Origin: Cephalotus follicularis
Taxonomy: Eukaryota; Streptophyta; Magnoliopsida; Oxalidales; Cephalotaceae
Direction: 5' to 3'
NCBI GenBank assembly: GCA_001972305.1
Contig: BDDD01001797.1
Span: 62,001-126,000 of the forward strand
Length of the DNA stretch: 64,000 nt
In this document: in pieces, positions 25,311 through 37,636 of the stretch
Position numbering within the stretch: position 1 is the first letter of the stretch
Layout of the letters: each line of letters opens with the position of its first letter
Notes under the pieces: model-generated
What the model saw: only the letters and a program-made list of their open reading frames with translations
The model's database searches: none
Told to the model about the DNA's origin: nothing
Position numbers and translations under genes: made by a program

Positions 25311-26692
25311 GTGACATTCCTTCGATCAATTGGCAAAGGTATGCCCTATTTGTTTTATATAGATGTGAATATTTCTGATTCATCTTCCTGGATTTTAGAC
25401 AGCGGATGTGGTACTCACATATGTTCTAATTTACAGGCCCTCACGGAGCGAAGAAACCTTGAGAAGGGTGAGGGAGATCTACGGTTTGCGGATGGTTCAA
25501 TAGTTCAAGCCATAGCTATAGGATTAGTTTATATTTTGTTGCCTTCGGGACAGAGTTTAGAACTCAAACATTGTGTTTATTCGCCTCACATTTTGTGAAA
25601 TATTATTTATATTCCAGCATTAGATGCTGAAGGTTTTCATATTATTTTTAAAGACAAGTGTTGTTCTATTTTAGTTAATAATATGATTTATGCAAAATGT
25701 TTCCTTCATGATGGATTATATATATTGAGTAAACATGAGACTATTTTCAATATGTTAAAAGACAATAAAATAAAGAGAGATGAAGTTAATCAATCATACC
25801 TATGGCATTGCAGACTTAGTCATATAAGTGAGAAAAGAGTCCGCTGGTTGATCTCGGATGGATACTTTGATTTCTCAACGTATCAACCGCTTCCAACTTG
25901 TGAACCCTGTCTTAAAGGTAAAATGACCAAATCTCCCTTCACAGGGAAAGGGGAAAGGACCCCAGAACTTCTAGGTCTAGTACATACTGATGTATGTGGA
26001 CCGATGACAGTTGAGGCTAGAGGTGGATATTCCTACTTCATACCATTTACGGATGATCATTCCCGTTTTGGTTATTTGTACCTTATGCGGCACAAATTTG
26101 AAGCCTTTGAAAAGTTCAAAGAATTCAGACATGAAGTAGAGAAACAGACTGGTAAAAGTTTGAAAACTCTTCGATCAGATCGAGGTGGTGAGTATCTCTC
26201 CACCGAGTTTTTAACTTATCTGAAAGATAATGGGATTATCTCTCAGTGGACGTCTCCGGGAACACCACAGCATAATGGTGTGTCTGAAAGAGGAATCGCA
26301 CTTTGCTTGACATGGTACATAGCATGATGAGTGATGCTGGACTTCCACTGTCTTTCTAGGGTTATGCTTTAGAGACTGATGTTCTCTTATTGAACAGGAC
26401 TCCAATGAAATCTGCTCTCGAGACCCCATATGAGATATGGAATGGAAAGAAACCCAATCTTAGTTACCTAAGGATATGGGGCTGCCCTGCATATGTTAAG
26501 CAGGCAGTAGTAGATAAATTGGAATCTAGGTCCATCAAATGTAAACTTGTGGAATATCCTAAAGAAACACGAGGATATTACTTCTATTATCCACCTGACA
26601 ACAAAGTGTTTGTAGCCATGCATGCTACTTTTCTTGAGAAGAACTTCCTGTTGGAAGACAGAAGTGGGAGTATGATAGAACTAGATGAATGA
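25311..26692 (+). pseudogene. Copia-C protease and integrase
   Basis: Protease: SWILDSGCGTHIC (about 25386-25425) keeps the Asp-Ser-Gly motif, and a TGA follows near 25598. Integrase: the HHCC zinc-binding domain is present (WHCRLSH, then CEPCLKGK, 25803-25930). The core has HTDVCGPM, SDRGGEYLS and QHNGVSERG, so the D,D-E catalytic residues are visible (25980-26300). A frameshift near 26300 and a TAG near 26357 separate the C-terminal part (26390-26692: TPYEIWNGKKPNLSYLRIWG). The integrase would insert element cDNA into the nuclear genome. The copy is broken only by point changes. Confidence 0.88.
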
Positions 26693-26707
26693 TCTAAAGA
26701 ATAACAA

Positions 26708-28279
26708 GTGGATGACCTATCCAATCCTGTTCAAATTGATGTTCCTGAAATGTCCGCTACCACAGATACACAACCTCTGCGTATAACTACCCGATTACCC
26801 AGGGAACCTGAGAGATACTATGGTAGGTTTCTCATTGAAGGTACCCAAGAGGTAAATTTCATGAATGATGAACCGGTAAGCTACAAAGAAGCCATATGCG
26901 ATATGGACTCAGAGAAATGGCTTAAAGCCATGAATTATGAAATGGAATCCGTGTACTCCAATAAAGTTTGGGATATAGTGGATGCACCCGAATGGGTTAA
27001 ACCCTTAGGTTGCAAATCGATTTTCAAAAGGAAGCTTGGAGACGATGGAAAGGTGAAGACCTTCAAATCTAGGCTCATAGCCAAAGGTTACAATCAACGG
27101 GAATGGATTGATTATGAGGAAACTTTCTCTCCCATAGCCATGCTTAAATCCATTCGTATTTTACTTGCTATAACTGCACATTTTGACTGTGAGATATGGC
27201 AAATGCATGTGAAAACTGCTTTTCTCAATGGAAACATTGATAAAGACATTTATATGACTCAACCTGAGGGTTTCATATCCACTGGTCAGAACCAGAAAGT
27301 GTGCAAGCTTCAGAAGTCCATTTATGGACTGAAGCAAGCTTCGAGAAGTTGGAACATCCGATTTAATGAGACAATCAAAGAGTTTGATTTTATTAATAAT
27401 CGAGATGAACCATGGTGTATAAAAAGGTTTGTGGGAGCTCCGTGACTATTCTGGTCTTGTACGTTGACGACATACTCCTTATAGGAAATGATGTGATCAT
27501 GTTGTCGAATGTAAAGGCTTTGTTATCTACAGTTTTCTCCATGAAATACTTGGGAGAAGCTTCCTATATCCTGGGAATAAAGGTCTATAGAGATAGATCA
27601 AGAAGGATAATAGGGTTGTCCCAATCTTTGTACATTGACAGAGTGCTTAAGCGGTTTAGCATGGAAAATTCCAAGAGAGGTTACCTATCTCTATGTCAGG
27701 GGATTTCACTTTGTAAACAGATGTCTCCCAAGATAGCTGAAGAAAAACAGAGGATGATGCACATTCCATATACTTCGGCAATAGGAAGCGTCATGTATGC
27801 TATGCTTTGCACTAGACCAGATATCGCCTATGCTGTAAGTGTTACAAGCATATATCAGTCAGATCGAGGTGAGAGTCACTGGAAGGCTGTCAAAGATATA
27901 CTCAAGCACCTTAACAGGACTAAGGATTTATTCTTAATGTATGGAGGAAAAGGTTTGAAGATTGAGGGTTTTACTGACTCTAATTTTCAGACATATGTGG
28001 ATGATTCAAAATCAACATTGGGGTTTGTGTTCACCGTGAATGGTGGAGCAGTGATCTGGAACAGTTCTAAGCAACCTACCACTGCGGATTCAGTGACAGA
28101 AGCTGAATACATTGCGACTTCACCTTATACATGAGATCATTGATCATGGAGATATAAAAGTGGAACGAGTTCCAAGTGAAGACAATATTGCAGACTCGCT
28201 TACTAAGGTGCTACCAAAGGCGGTCTTTGACAGACACCTTGATGCTATGGGTGTGAGACACTGTGGCAATTGGCTTTAG
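26708..28279 (+). pseudogene. Copia-C reverse transcriptase and RNase H
   Basis: Reverse transcriptase: LIAKGYNQREWIDYEETFSP, then QMHVKTAFLNG, where the first catalytic Asp position reads His, then YGLKQA. After a frameshift near 27410 comes LYVDDILLIGND (about 27460-27495), with an intact YVDD box. RNase H: GFTDSNFQTYVDDSKSTLG and ADSVTEAEYIA (27965-28115). Some tens of codons are then missing before DHGDIKVERVPSEDNIADSL (28140-28200), so the last active-site region is deleted. It ends in the usual short tail just before the polypurine tract. Confidence 0.88.
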
Positions 28280-28284
28280 AACTT

Positions 28285-28294
28285 AGTGGGAGAT
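28285..28294 (+). other. Polypurine tract of Copia-C
   Basis: AGTGGGAGAT lies immediately upstream of the 3' LTR start TGTTAGAG at 28295. Confidence 0.8.
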
Positions 28295-30650
28295 TGTTAG
28301 AGATGAAGTGATGCGAGCCAGTGTCGAGCTAGTATTTACTTTATCTTGTATAAACGATTTATAAATTCAATAAAGATGTTTATGTTTTATCAATGGCTAT
28401 GAATTCGTTTCTTTAATACATGCTTTATTAATTGTAAATGAATGTCCTAGAATAATGTTAGTGAACCATGTTCATGATGAGATCATGATGTAAGAGTTGG
28501 AATCCTGGTATACTTTATTTCGAATCTTCCTGGTCATAGGATTGACACTCAGGGCATGATCAATACAAATAGACCAGCACGTACTGTCAGATCAGTAAGT
28601 AGAGGGTGACTGATCTCACACTCACTCGCATGGATGATGCTATGACAACTACGTGGGTGCTCATTTAACGAGTTCACTGAAGGTGACTGTTGATAGAATA
28701 TTTGTATGGAGTTTTACTTACTTGTCAGACAGAATTCTAGTTTTACAGCAGTGCATGTGGTCCTTGGACATGAGTCGACACTGGATGTCTTATGCATAGG
28801 GTGCTGTGTTTTGATGATGCTTAAATACATATTCTATGAAGTGTATACATGCATTCGTTGGATATAGTATGCTTACGTATGGAGGCATGTGAACTGGCAA
28901 CAATGAATCCATTGCTTCTAGTAAAAGAAGATTATGCTCATGATGATTTTCGTTAGCGATTAAATGCCTGGCCAGGCTAGGCACGATATCAAGAGTGTGA
29001 TATCATTGGTTGAAAATTAGAGGTGCACCTCTAATATTATTAAAGCTAATGGAAGATAGACACGAGGCTAAAGATTAAATTATTGGGGTCTAACATAATC
29101 CGTATCCTCGATTTAATTAGAGCATTGCCAATGGAGGGACTATACGGGCATGTACCTGTAAATAGTGGTTCACAAATTATTTATATTACCTGTGTAACAC
29201 CCCCAAATGGCGGGAGCCATTACAGGTCATAACTTAACAGGACTTAACATAACATATCTTAAGTGAACATAAGCATAACTTTATTAGCAAAATACGTGGC
29301 GGTCATAACATAGCAACTTTTGATATCATAACAGAAACCTTAACATATTCTGAAAACTTAAACATGTTCTAGGGGTCAATTAAAAACATAAACCAATAGT
29401 AACATATAGTTCGAGACCAATCCTAACAGAAAGCATAGTAGGATCACACTCCTAGAGGATCCTTGACATATGGTGGACATCTCTCAATCACACTTTCCCC
29501 CAGTGCTCCTGATAACCTGCCGCATGGAAAATAAAACGCGGCTGAGCAAACCTCAGTAGGAATAAAGAATGTAAAACAGTAAACGATAATTTAAAAGCAA
29601 TAAGATTTCAAAAGTTATCTCGAAACAGAAATCTTAAGCAGTAAATCAGTTTAAACATTCTTTGAAGTCAAATCCATAACTTCTGAGACATACTCGAAAA
29701 CATAAATTTCATACTGAGTCACACAACATATCATGTATCAAAACATATAGATGGCAAGGGAGGCACTCATTCCACATGCCCTGTAGAATTGAAGTCTACG
29801 ACACTACACAAGTCAATTCTCATATTATATCATATCACACATTGCATATCTCCACACGTATGCCATATACTAGAATCGACTCATACGCCTCTATCATACC
29901 TCACGGATCTATAAATGCACCTCGTGGGATTTATTCATAACATAGAGAGACGTCGTAGACTAATCACACTGCTACGGAAGTGTCATGTCCCCATACCAGG
30001 CCTACGACATGCCTATGGTACGCCCCATAGGTGGGTACAATTACTCAGCATTTTATCATTTTAAAAACATTGATTTATCATAATCAATATAAAATCCACG
30101 CAAACATGCCTTTTTCGAAACGTGTTAAAAAATCGTTAATAAACGATATCATAACATACATTTCATAATCGGAACATCAACTCATTTATTTTCACTATAA
30201 AGAGATGATCATAACATAGTTCATAATATATCACAGCATAAGTATAAAGTCAGGAACATTCAATTCGCAAAACGTCAAAACTGACTTTATTTTCATAATC
30301 ATATCAAAATCACAAAACATAACCGAGTTCATAAACCAAAGGAACATATCATAAAAACAAAACTGAATTTATCAAAAAGAGTGCCAAAGAGCAGAATATC
30401 CGTACCTTATGCGCTCACAGAAAATAACTTACGAAAAAACTGATAAAATCTAACTGCCCTCCATAGAACAAAAATCTAAAAGACATAAAATCGTTCTTAT
30501 AAGGGTCTGAAAATCATTGTGGGCATAAAACAGAAATATTACAGTGTTTAGGACAGACCCCGATTAATTAGAAATGCAAAATGACCAAGAAAATTGAAAA
30601 CATGAATTTCCTGGACAAACCAGCCGACTGTTACAGAGTTCCAGCCGACT

Positions 30651-31688
30651 TGTCACGCCCCGAACTGCGAGAGGTGGTTGTTGAGGGCTGAGCCCAAGAT
30701 ATAAATTGAGTTTTTCCTTATAGGGGGTTTAGTCTGATAAACGAATACTTCATGCCAAAATTTCGGGAGATTTCAAGAGTTGGTTTTTATTTGGATTGAT
30801 TAATTCCGCTGTTGTAATACGATTGTTTAAAGTTTTAAATTCATAGAACTTGTTGGAGTATGAATTATATGATTGAATGAGTGAATGGAAGGTATATCAC
30901 GCATCAGATCGTGGGGGTTTACTCTTGCGGTTTGGGGCATGACAGCTTGGTATCAGAGCCGGTCCTATGCTGGATACGCCAGGATAGGGTCCTCGGCTAG
31001 TGGAATTGAGATTGATTGATTGAGTTAAAGTGCTATATTTGGAGTTATTTGGAGTAGCAGAATGATAAGTGTTATATGAAGTTTCTTGGAGTTATGGTTA
31101 TGAAAGTTGATAGTTGATTGTTGTCTCTTATACTAGGTAGAATATGGAAGGTCGACGCGGAGGAACCGCAAGAGGAGATAGAGCCGGGCCATCAATGAGA
31201 TGTACCAGAGCCAATAGATGTATTAAAGGACAGATATTGGAATATGGATGTATTTATGGTTATTGTATAAGAGACCAATGTAAAGATGAAATAGAAATAC
31301 GTTTTATTTTTGTATTTGACCTACCGGCTTGTGGCAGTGCTTTATTTATATGTGTGCTGATGTAAAGGACATGGAAGGGTCCATACATTGTGATATACTG
31401 ATGTTTCCTCCTTCGGGAGTGTGGTTGTTGAGGGCTGAGCCCAAAATATAAATTGAGTTTTTCTTTACAGGGTTAGTCCGATAAATGAATACTTCATGCC
31501 GAAATTTTGAGAGATTTCAAGAGTTAGTTTTTATTTGTATTGATTAATTCCGCTGTTGTAATAAGATTGTTTAAAGTTTTAAATTCATAGCACTTTTGGG
31601 AGTATGAATTATATGATTGAATGACTGAATGGAACGTATATCACGCATCGGATCGTGGGGGTTTACTCTCGGGGTTCAGGGCGTGACA
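30651..31688 (+). mobile_element. Short non-autonomous LTR element (1038 bp)
   Basis: The 5' LTR 30651-30944 (TGTCACGCCCC...GGCATGACA) is followed by the primer site TGGTATCAGAGCC (30949-30961) and a 0.5 kb internal part. The 3' LTR is about 31421-31688, ending GGGCGTGACA, with its first about 26 bp replaced. The perfect TSD CGACT (30646-30650, 31689-31693) falls inside a CAGCCGACTG repeat of the host LTR. A frame at 31144-31365 begins MEGRRGGTARGDRAG, a gypsy-gag-like start, then loses similarity, so only the first codons of gag are kept. It depends on other elements for all proteins. Its LTR shares GTTGAGGGCTGAGCCCAA and ATAAACGAATACTTCATGCC with the short Gypsy-1 LTR. Confidence 0.85.
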
Positions 31689-31689
31689 C

Positions 31690-31880
31690 GACTATTGGAA
31701 GCTTGGCAGTCAACTATCCAACATGGACAACCGACTACACAAACTAGACTGCAGCCAGTCGACTGTGACAGGGGTCCAGTCGACTGTTCAAGGCAAAGCA
31801 GTCGACTGATTCATACGGCAGCCGACTACTCAACGTACGACAGCTGACTGTCCATAAGAACAACCGACTATTCTGGACGA
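31690..31880. repeat. Array of AGTCGACT-type palindromes in the solo gypsy LTR
   Basis: About ten variants of CAGTCGACTG or CAGCCGACTG spaced roughly 15-28 bp apart (CCAGTCGACTGTG near 31757, CCAGTCGACTGTT near 31781, GCAGTCGACTGAT near 31799). The array starts before the short element: CAGCCGACTG at 30621 and CAGCCGACT at 30642. Counterparts lie at 44815, 47065, 48045, 54400 and 56395. Confidence 0.8.
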
Positions 31881-33209
31881 CAGAACGGTAGAAAGTTAAC
31901 AATTTCATGCAGAAGCTTGTCAAAACATGGATACCACAACACCAAAGGCCTATAAACATTTACATAAGACATTATATGGTCCTTTAACAGTAGAAAAACA
32001 CATAATCAATACGGACATATGACTAGTGGTTAAACTCAAGGAAAAATAGAGTGATTTCTAATCACATGCTTACATATTATAATCCAATTCACTGTCCATC
32101 GCCACTTTCAGTTTTTTTTTAAAACTAGAATACAACTTATTTATAATGCCTAAAACATGTTGACAGCTTCATAAACCATGACAGAATACAATGACAGGAA
32201 CCAAAACCATCCTATCAGCCTATATGAACCATGGATTCGGATAACAATAAGACCAACAACAAATACCAAGTCATAACTACAGAGGAGACAAACCTGAAGG
32301 ATGCCAAAACAGTTGCAGAGACACCAAAAATCTAAGGACAACAATGGTTGTTCCAAAAGAAAAATAGGAGAGGAAAAACACATTCATAGCCAGCCATTAT
32401 TTTTATGCACAACAAGTAACATAAACTTTAAACCGAAATATGAATAACCAAACCTGATTTGATGAAGAAACTTGCACAAGAACAAAAAGAATTTCAATCT
32501 TGCAGAATCGGTAGTGACTTGCAAGAGAGGAGAGAATAGTATAAAACCATGGCAATGGCACTCTTTAAATGGAAATAGGTGACCAAATCGGTAGGGATAA
32601 GGAAAGAAGTGATAACAATCTGATAAGATAAGGAAAATAAGAGGATTTTTAGGAGATGGAATTGGAAAGGAGAAGGAAACCGTGTGAAAGTTTAAGAGGA
32701 AGAGAGAGTTACGGGAGAGGGAGAGAAAAAGAGGGAAAAAGAAAATAAAAGGAATTTTAATTAAATAAAATTTGTTTTATTAAAGTTTTAAAATATTAAA
32801 TAGAAATTATAGGAATGGATTTATTTAAAAAGAAAAAGAAACATAAACATAAACATAAACCCATCCAAAAAGCATTCATATACCCACATGTCTAAAATTT
32901 AGGCTGATATCAGTCAGCCCAAAACACATAGGCCCAAAACAAGGTAAACGGACTTCATAACAAAACAAAAAAAAGCCCGAAAATAAACAGATTAAAAAGT
33001 CCGTAAAACATGCACACAAACAAACAGGGTATTATAACCTGGGGGTCGTTATGCATTGCTAGATGTCGATGTCGACCAGTAGGATACCCGAGATTAAATT
33101 GATAAATTAATTTTGGAAGAAAAGAATTAAGAGAGTTTTAATTCAAAATATTCAATAGAATATTTTTTATGTGCTAATAAATATTTAATTGGATAATTGT
33201 GAGCGTCAC

Positions 33210-34346
33210 TGTAACACCCCCGGACGCGGGAGTCGTTCACAGGGTCATATCATACATAACATAACTTATCAAATCATAAGGTTTACTTTATTAGCCAATA
33301 ACAGCCAGAAACGTGGCAGTCTTATCAAAACAATAATACTTAAAAACTTAACCATTTAACATATTAAGTAGTTTGCGGAAAACCCAAAACATAATTTAGT
33401 TCAAATTTAAAAACATAAGACATAATAATCCATGTTTCAGACCACTAAACATAACATAAGGATCACTCTCATAAGGATCCNTTGATAACATGTTTAGGCA
33501 AGAATCAATGACCCAAAGACACTAAGAGCACAAAAAACTCAATTTTCACAACATTACAACAAAACCATTGTAAAAGGGACGAATTCACTGACCTGTAGTG
33601 ATGTTAAGGACACAGAAACTAGCAGGAGGAACACAAACACAAACACACAATCTGATGTGACAAAAACAGAGACCAAAAGAAACCAAAATAAAGAGAAGTT
33701 TAGCAAACCCAAAGAATTCAACTTGAAGAACAACTAAGGATTAAGATTACCTCTACGAATTTTGAAGAATGAATCACATAGCAGTTTGTTACACACTAAC
33801 AAGATAGAATCTGCAGTGGCTTGCAATAATGATGGGGGTAACATATAAAATGACAATGGCACTCAAAGAAAGGAGAAAGGAGGAGACGTGATTTGACAAA
33901 AGAGGAAGAAAGGAGACTTTTCTGGATTTTGAAATGGAAAAGAGAGACTTTAGCATGACATTTGATGGTGGGAGGAAGGAATTTGCTGGAAAGAAGGAGG
34001 AAGATGGGAGGAAGTAGGAGAAAAGTGGGAGAAAATGTTAAAATAGGAAAAAGGAAATTTAAAGAATTAATAATAAAAGGAATTAATAATAAAAGGGAAA
34101 TAAGAAATATTAAAATAAAAGATAAATAATTTATTTTTAATAAAATAAGTTTTGGATTATAATAAAATAAATAAAACCCAAACCCAACAGAGCATAACAT
34201 ACCAAATTTTCGGACTGGTAACAGTCAGCTCAATTCACATAAACCCGATCATAGGGCAACCAGACTTTTAAAATTAAACAAAATTAAAAGCCCGAAAACA
34301 CAAATAAAATCCGTAAAATATATTTACGAATGAGCTGGGTATTACA
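33210..34346 (-). mobile_element. 3' LTR of Gypsy-2, collapsed at an N
   Basis: 33210-33480 matches 43414-43684 and 33482-34346 matches 45279-46144. The 1594 bp between (43685-45278) is absent and a single N stands at 33481. The true LTR is probably about 2.7 kb; see the finding on this gap. Confidence 0.88.
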
Positions 34347-34362
34347 TCCACTCCCCCTAAAA
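34347..34362 (-). other. Polypurine tract of Gypsy-2
   Basis: On - the sequence reads TTTTTAGGGGGAGTGGA directly before TGTAATACCC, the 3' LTR start. Confidence 0.85.
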
Positions 34363-34421
34363 AGAAGATTTCGTCCCGAAATCACAAACACAAACATACA
34401 TCAAACAAACAAGTGCGGATA

Positions 34422-35948
34422 TCATTCCCGAATATGCTCCTCAAGCTCCCAAGTAGCTTCACGTTCGAGATGATTCCTCCACAGCACTTTCACAAACGAA
34501 ACGGTCTTGCTACGTGTCACCCATTCATGTGGATCCAAAATAGCCTCGGCCTCCTCGTCACAAGACAAATCCTCACGAATGTTGTCCAACGGATAGTGAA
34601 CCACATGTAGGGGATGATACTGATAACCCCTCAGTAAAGACACGTGGAACACATTATGGACATGTGCTAACTGCAGAGGCAAAGCTAACCGATAAGCGAC
34701 CGCGCCGATCTTCTCCAGAACTTCAAAAGGCCCGATAAACCGCGGACTCAACTTTCCTTTCAGTCCAAAACGTCGGACTCCTTTCCAAGGTAAAACTTTC
34801 AAGAACACATGTTCGCCGACTTTGAACTCCAAATCCCTCCGATGTCTGTCCGCATAACTCTTCTCTCGAGATTGAGCTGCTTTCAATCTCTCCCTTGCTA
34901 TTGCCACTTTCTCCGTAGTGATCTGCACTAGCTCGGGTCCCTCGATAACTCGCTCTCCAACCTCATCCCAACATGTCGGAGCACGACATTTCCTCCCATA
35001 CAGAGCTTCAAACGGAGACATACCGATACTAGCATGCCAACTGTTATTGTAGGCAAACTCCACCAAGCTCAAATACGCATCCCAGTTCCCAGTCCACTCC
35101 AAAGCACAAGACCTCAACATATCTTCTAAGGTCTGGATGGTTCTCTAAGCCTGCCCATCTGTCTATGGATGAAAAGCTATACTGTAACTGAGCCTAGTAC
35201 CCTAAGCTTTCTGAAACCCTTTCCAAAATCGCGAAGTGAAACGAGGATCCCTATCCGAAACAATGGATACCGGAGTCCCATGCAGTCTCACTATCTCCTG
35301 CTGAAACACCTCAGCCAAACGGTCAACCGAAAAGTCTTCTCGGATAGCCAAGAAGTGAGCTGATTTTGTCAACCGATTCACTACTACCCAGATAGCATCA
35401 TGCCTTCTGAAAGTTCTCGGCAAACCCGTAACAAAGTACATCGATATACTTTCCCATTTCCATATCGGAACTTTCAAGGTCTATAACAAACCACTAGCAC
35501 GCTGGTGTTCAATCTTTATCTGCTGACAGATCAAACACTTTCCAACGTACTCCGCCACATCCCTTTTCATTCCATTCCACCAGAAATTCTTCTTCAAGTC
35601 CCTATACATTTTCATAGAGCCCGGATGTATAGAAAATGGAGAACTGTGTGCCTCTGACAAAACAGCATCTCTGATAGAAGAATCTGACTGAACACACAAC
35701 CGATTACTCAGCCATAACACACCATGCTGATCCATATGGAACTCTGATTGCTTACCCTTTTCAACATTCTGGACTAAGGCCCAAAGCTCACCATCATCAC
35801 TCTGAGCTGTCTTAATCCGAGATACAAGAGTAGGCTCAACATTCATTGCAGCAATACAACCATCAGAACCCCGAACATACAGATGCAAATCCATCCGTTC
35901 CATATCAGCTATCAACTGCGGCTGAGTAAGCAAAGTTGCTACACTACT
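34422..35948 (-). pseudogene. Gypsy-2 integrase with C-terminal chromodomain
   Basis: HHCC zinc-binding domain: EAHSSPFSIHPG, then KCLICQQ (about 35500-35680). Core: [17 protein letters not shown] has Tyr where gypsy integrases have the first catalytic Asp (MDF). [12 protein letters not shown] keeps the second. The region of the catalytic Glu is cut by TAG codons (HP-stop-TDGQA-stop-RTIQ, about 35120-35165), and another TAG follows RASGLL near 35480. The C-terminal half (34422-35120, 232 codons) is open: NNSWHASIGMSPFEALYG, the GPF motif (RFIGPFEVLEKIG), HVHNVFHVSLLR, and a chromodomain ending VLWRNHLEREATWELEEHIRE. Chromodomains direct insertion to heterochromatin. The reading frame stays the same throughout. 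Confidence 0.9.
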
Positions 35949-36227
35949 AGAACTGTAATATCCCGTTTTTCCGTATAGAATTTTCGGGTTTTTCGATTTG
36001 TTTCGTGTGGGCTGTCGATTTTTTTTCGGTTTGTGGACTGCCCATTTTTTCGGTTTGTTTTGCTATCGGTTGGGCTAAGTGGGTTTCAACCTTAGCCTAG
36101 TGGGTTTTGATATTGAGCCCATGATTAAATAAAATATTTTTTGGCTTTTTATTTTTGTGTTAAAACCATTTTCTGCATTTTAGAAAATCAAAAACCCTAT
36201 TTGTGTTAAAAAATTGTTTCTCTCCCA

Positions 36228-36310
36228 CACACACACACACTCGCTCTCTCTCTCCCGGCCATCTCTCTCTCTCTCTCTCCCGGCCATCTCTCTCGTTCTC
36301 TCTCCCCTCT
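36228..36310 (+). repeat. CA/CT microsatellite with repeated CCGGCCATCTCTCTC unit
   Basis: (CA)n at about 36228-36240, then CT-rich units containing CCCGGCCATCTCTCTC twice. It lies in the likely promoter-proximal part of the solo LTR. The two copies look like a local tandem duplication. Confidence 0.8.
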
Positions 36311-36939
36311 CACCTGCTACCGTCACCGTCGGTACCGATATGGCACCGGCGAAGGCACCGGTCGAACCCCCACAGTCTCCTGAATCCACCGCACCCAACC
36401 CCTGCACCGGCCGACGTCTCCACCGGCGTGCGCGACGTCTTCTCTCTCCCGTATCTGTCGAACACCGTAGCTCCTTCTCCGGTGATCGTCACGACAAGAC
36501 AATCACATATTCGGCATTCTGGCGTCGAGAGGAAGCGAACCGGACCCGCCTCGACCCTTGACGACGCCGGAAAATCAGATCGGCGCAAGTCAAGCCGTGG
36601 TCAAAGGAGTCTGTTCCGGCCAAACACGGCGGTTTCTTGGCAAACGCGCCCCAGATATGGAATCATCGACCTCAAATGGTCCAGATCGGCACTTTTTGGT
36701 GACTGACCGGCGACGCGTGACAGACACGCACCGGCCAGCGGCGGCGCGTGAGCCCACGCGCCGGGGACCGAACTTATGTTTTGAAAGATTTGTCATACGT
36801 TTTGAAAGTTATGGATTTGGTTTTTATGAAAAGTTCATATGTGACTTCAAAGAATGTTTAAACTGATGTATTGCTTAAGATTTCTATTTTGAGTTAACTT
36901 TGAAATCTTACTGCTTTCAAATTATCATTTGTTGTTTAC

Positions 36940-37250
36940 TGCTTTGTTTTGTTCCGTAATCTGTTTGTTTTGTTCTATTCTGTTTCGTAGAGTGTTTCGT
37001 TTTGTGAAATGTTTTGTACCGTATCGTGTTTGTTTCAGATACTGTATTGAGCATGATATTGTTTTGTTTCGGATACTGTTTCGTTTTGGTAAACTGCTTT
37101 GTTTCGGATACAGTTTTGTTTCGTTCTGTTATGATTTGTAACTGTTCTGTTTTGTTTTGTAACTGTTCTGTTTTGATTCGTATCTGTTTTGATTCGTAAT
37201 TATGTTGTTTCGTAATTGATTTGTTTCATAAACTGTTTTATGATTCTATA
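36940..37250 (+). repeat. Degenerate TGTTTTGTTTCGGATAC-type repeats in the solo LTR
   Basis: A T/G-rich stretch made of variants of CTGTTTTGTTTCG and TTTCGGATACTG. Copies are short and irregular; no clean period is visible by eye. Confidence 0.6.
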
Positions 37251-37636
37251 TCTGTACTGAGGTTTGCTCAGCCGCGTTTTTGTTTTCCATGCGGCAGGTT
37301 TTCAGGGACAGCATGGGCAAGTGTGATGAGAGAGTTACCCTATGTTAGGGGATCATCTAGGAGTTTGATCTGGTTATGTTTTTAGTAGTGTTATGGTCGT
37401 GTATAGGCCAGTATTCTAAACAGTATTGTGATTTTTGGTTTATGACAAAGTTTTCAGATTATGTTTCAGATTCAGTTTATGTTCCAAGATGATACATGTT
37501 TTTAGATTTTTAGAACCACCACATATTGATGATGATTAAGTTTAAGATCTTGATATGTTTTTAGCTCTGTTTTGTGTGACACACCGATCCTGAATCGGGA
37601 GTGATCCTGGTTCCGAATCGGGGGTGTTACAAGAAC

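Larger units (their letters stand above)
29193..33036 (-). mobile_element. Gypsy-type solo LTR in the Copia-C 3' LTR
   Basis: On + it starts TGTAACACCCCC and ends GGGTATTATA, flanked by the perfect TSD ACCTG (29188-29192, 33037-33041). Read on - it begins TATAATACCC (a mutated TGTAATACCC) and ends GGGGGTGTTACA, the form of the Gypsy-2 LTR. It shares with that LTR the blocks CGCGGCTGAGCAAACCTCAGTA (in two parts near 29537-29565) and CCTATGGTACGCCCCATAGG (30012-30031). Without the nested element it is about 2.8 kb. It has no coding sequence. Confidence 0.85.
35954..37631 (+). mobile_element. Gypsy-type solo LTR between RNase H and integrase of Gypsy-2
   Basis: It starts TGTAATATCCCG and ends GGGGTGTTACA, with perfect TSD AGAAC (35949-35953, 37632-37636), 1678 bp. 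It contains the block TGAGGTTTGCTCAGCCGCG (about 37258-37277) found in reverse complement in the Gypsy-2 LTR, so it is a related family in opposite orientation. A (CA)n/(CT)n tract lies at 36228-36310. Frames over 36200-36870 match no known protein and are probably chance in C/G-rich LTR sequence. Confidence 0.9.

Noticed and set aside
36203..36866. Frames of 102-167 codons that might be a host gene
   Set aside because: They lie entirely inside a solo LTR defined by perfect ends and TSD, start in a CA/CT microsatellite, and no frame has a recognisable motif. High GC explains the absence of stops.
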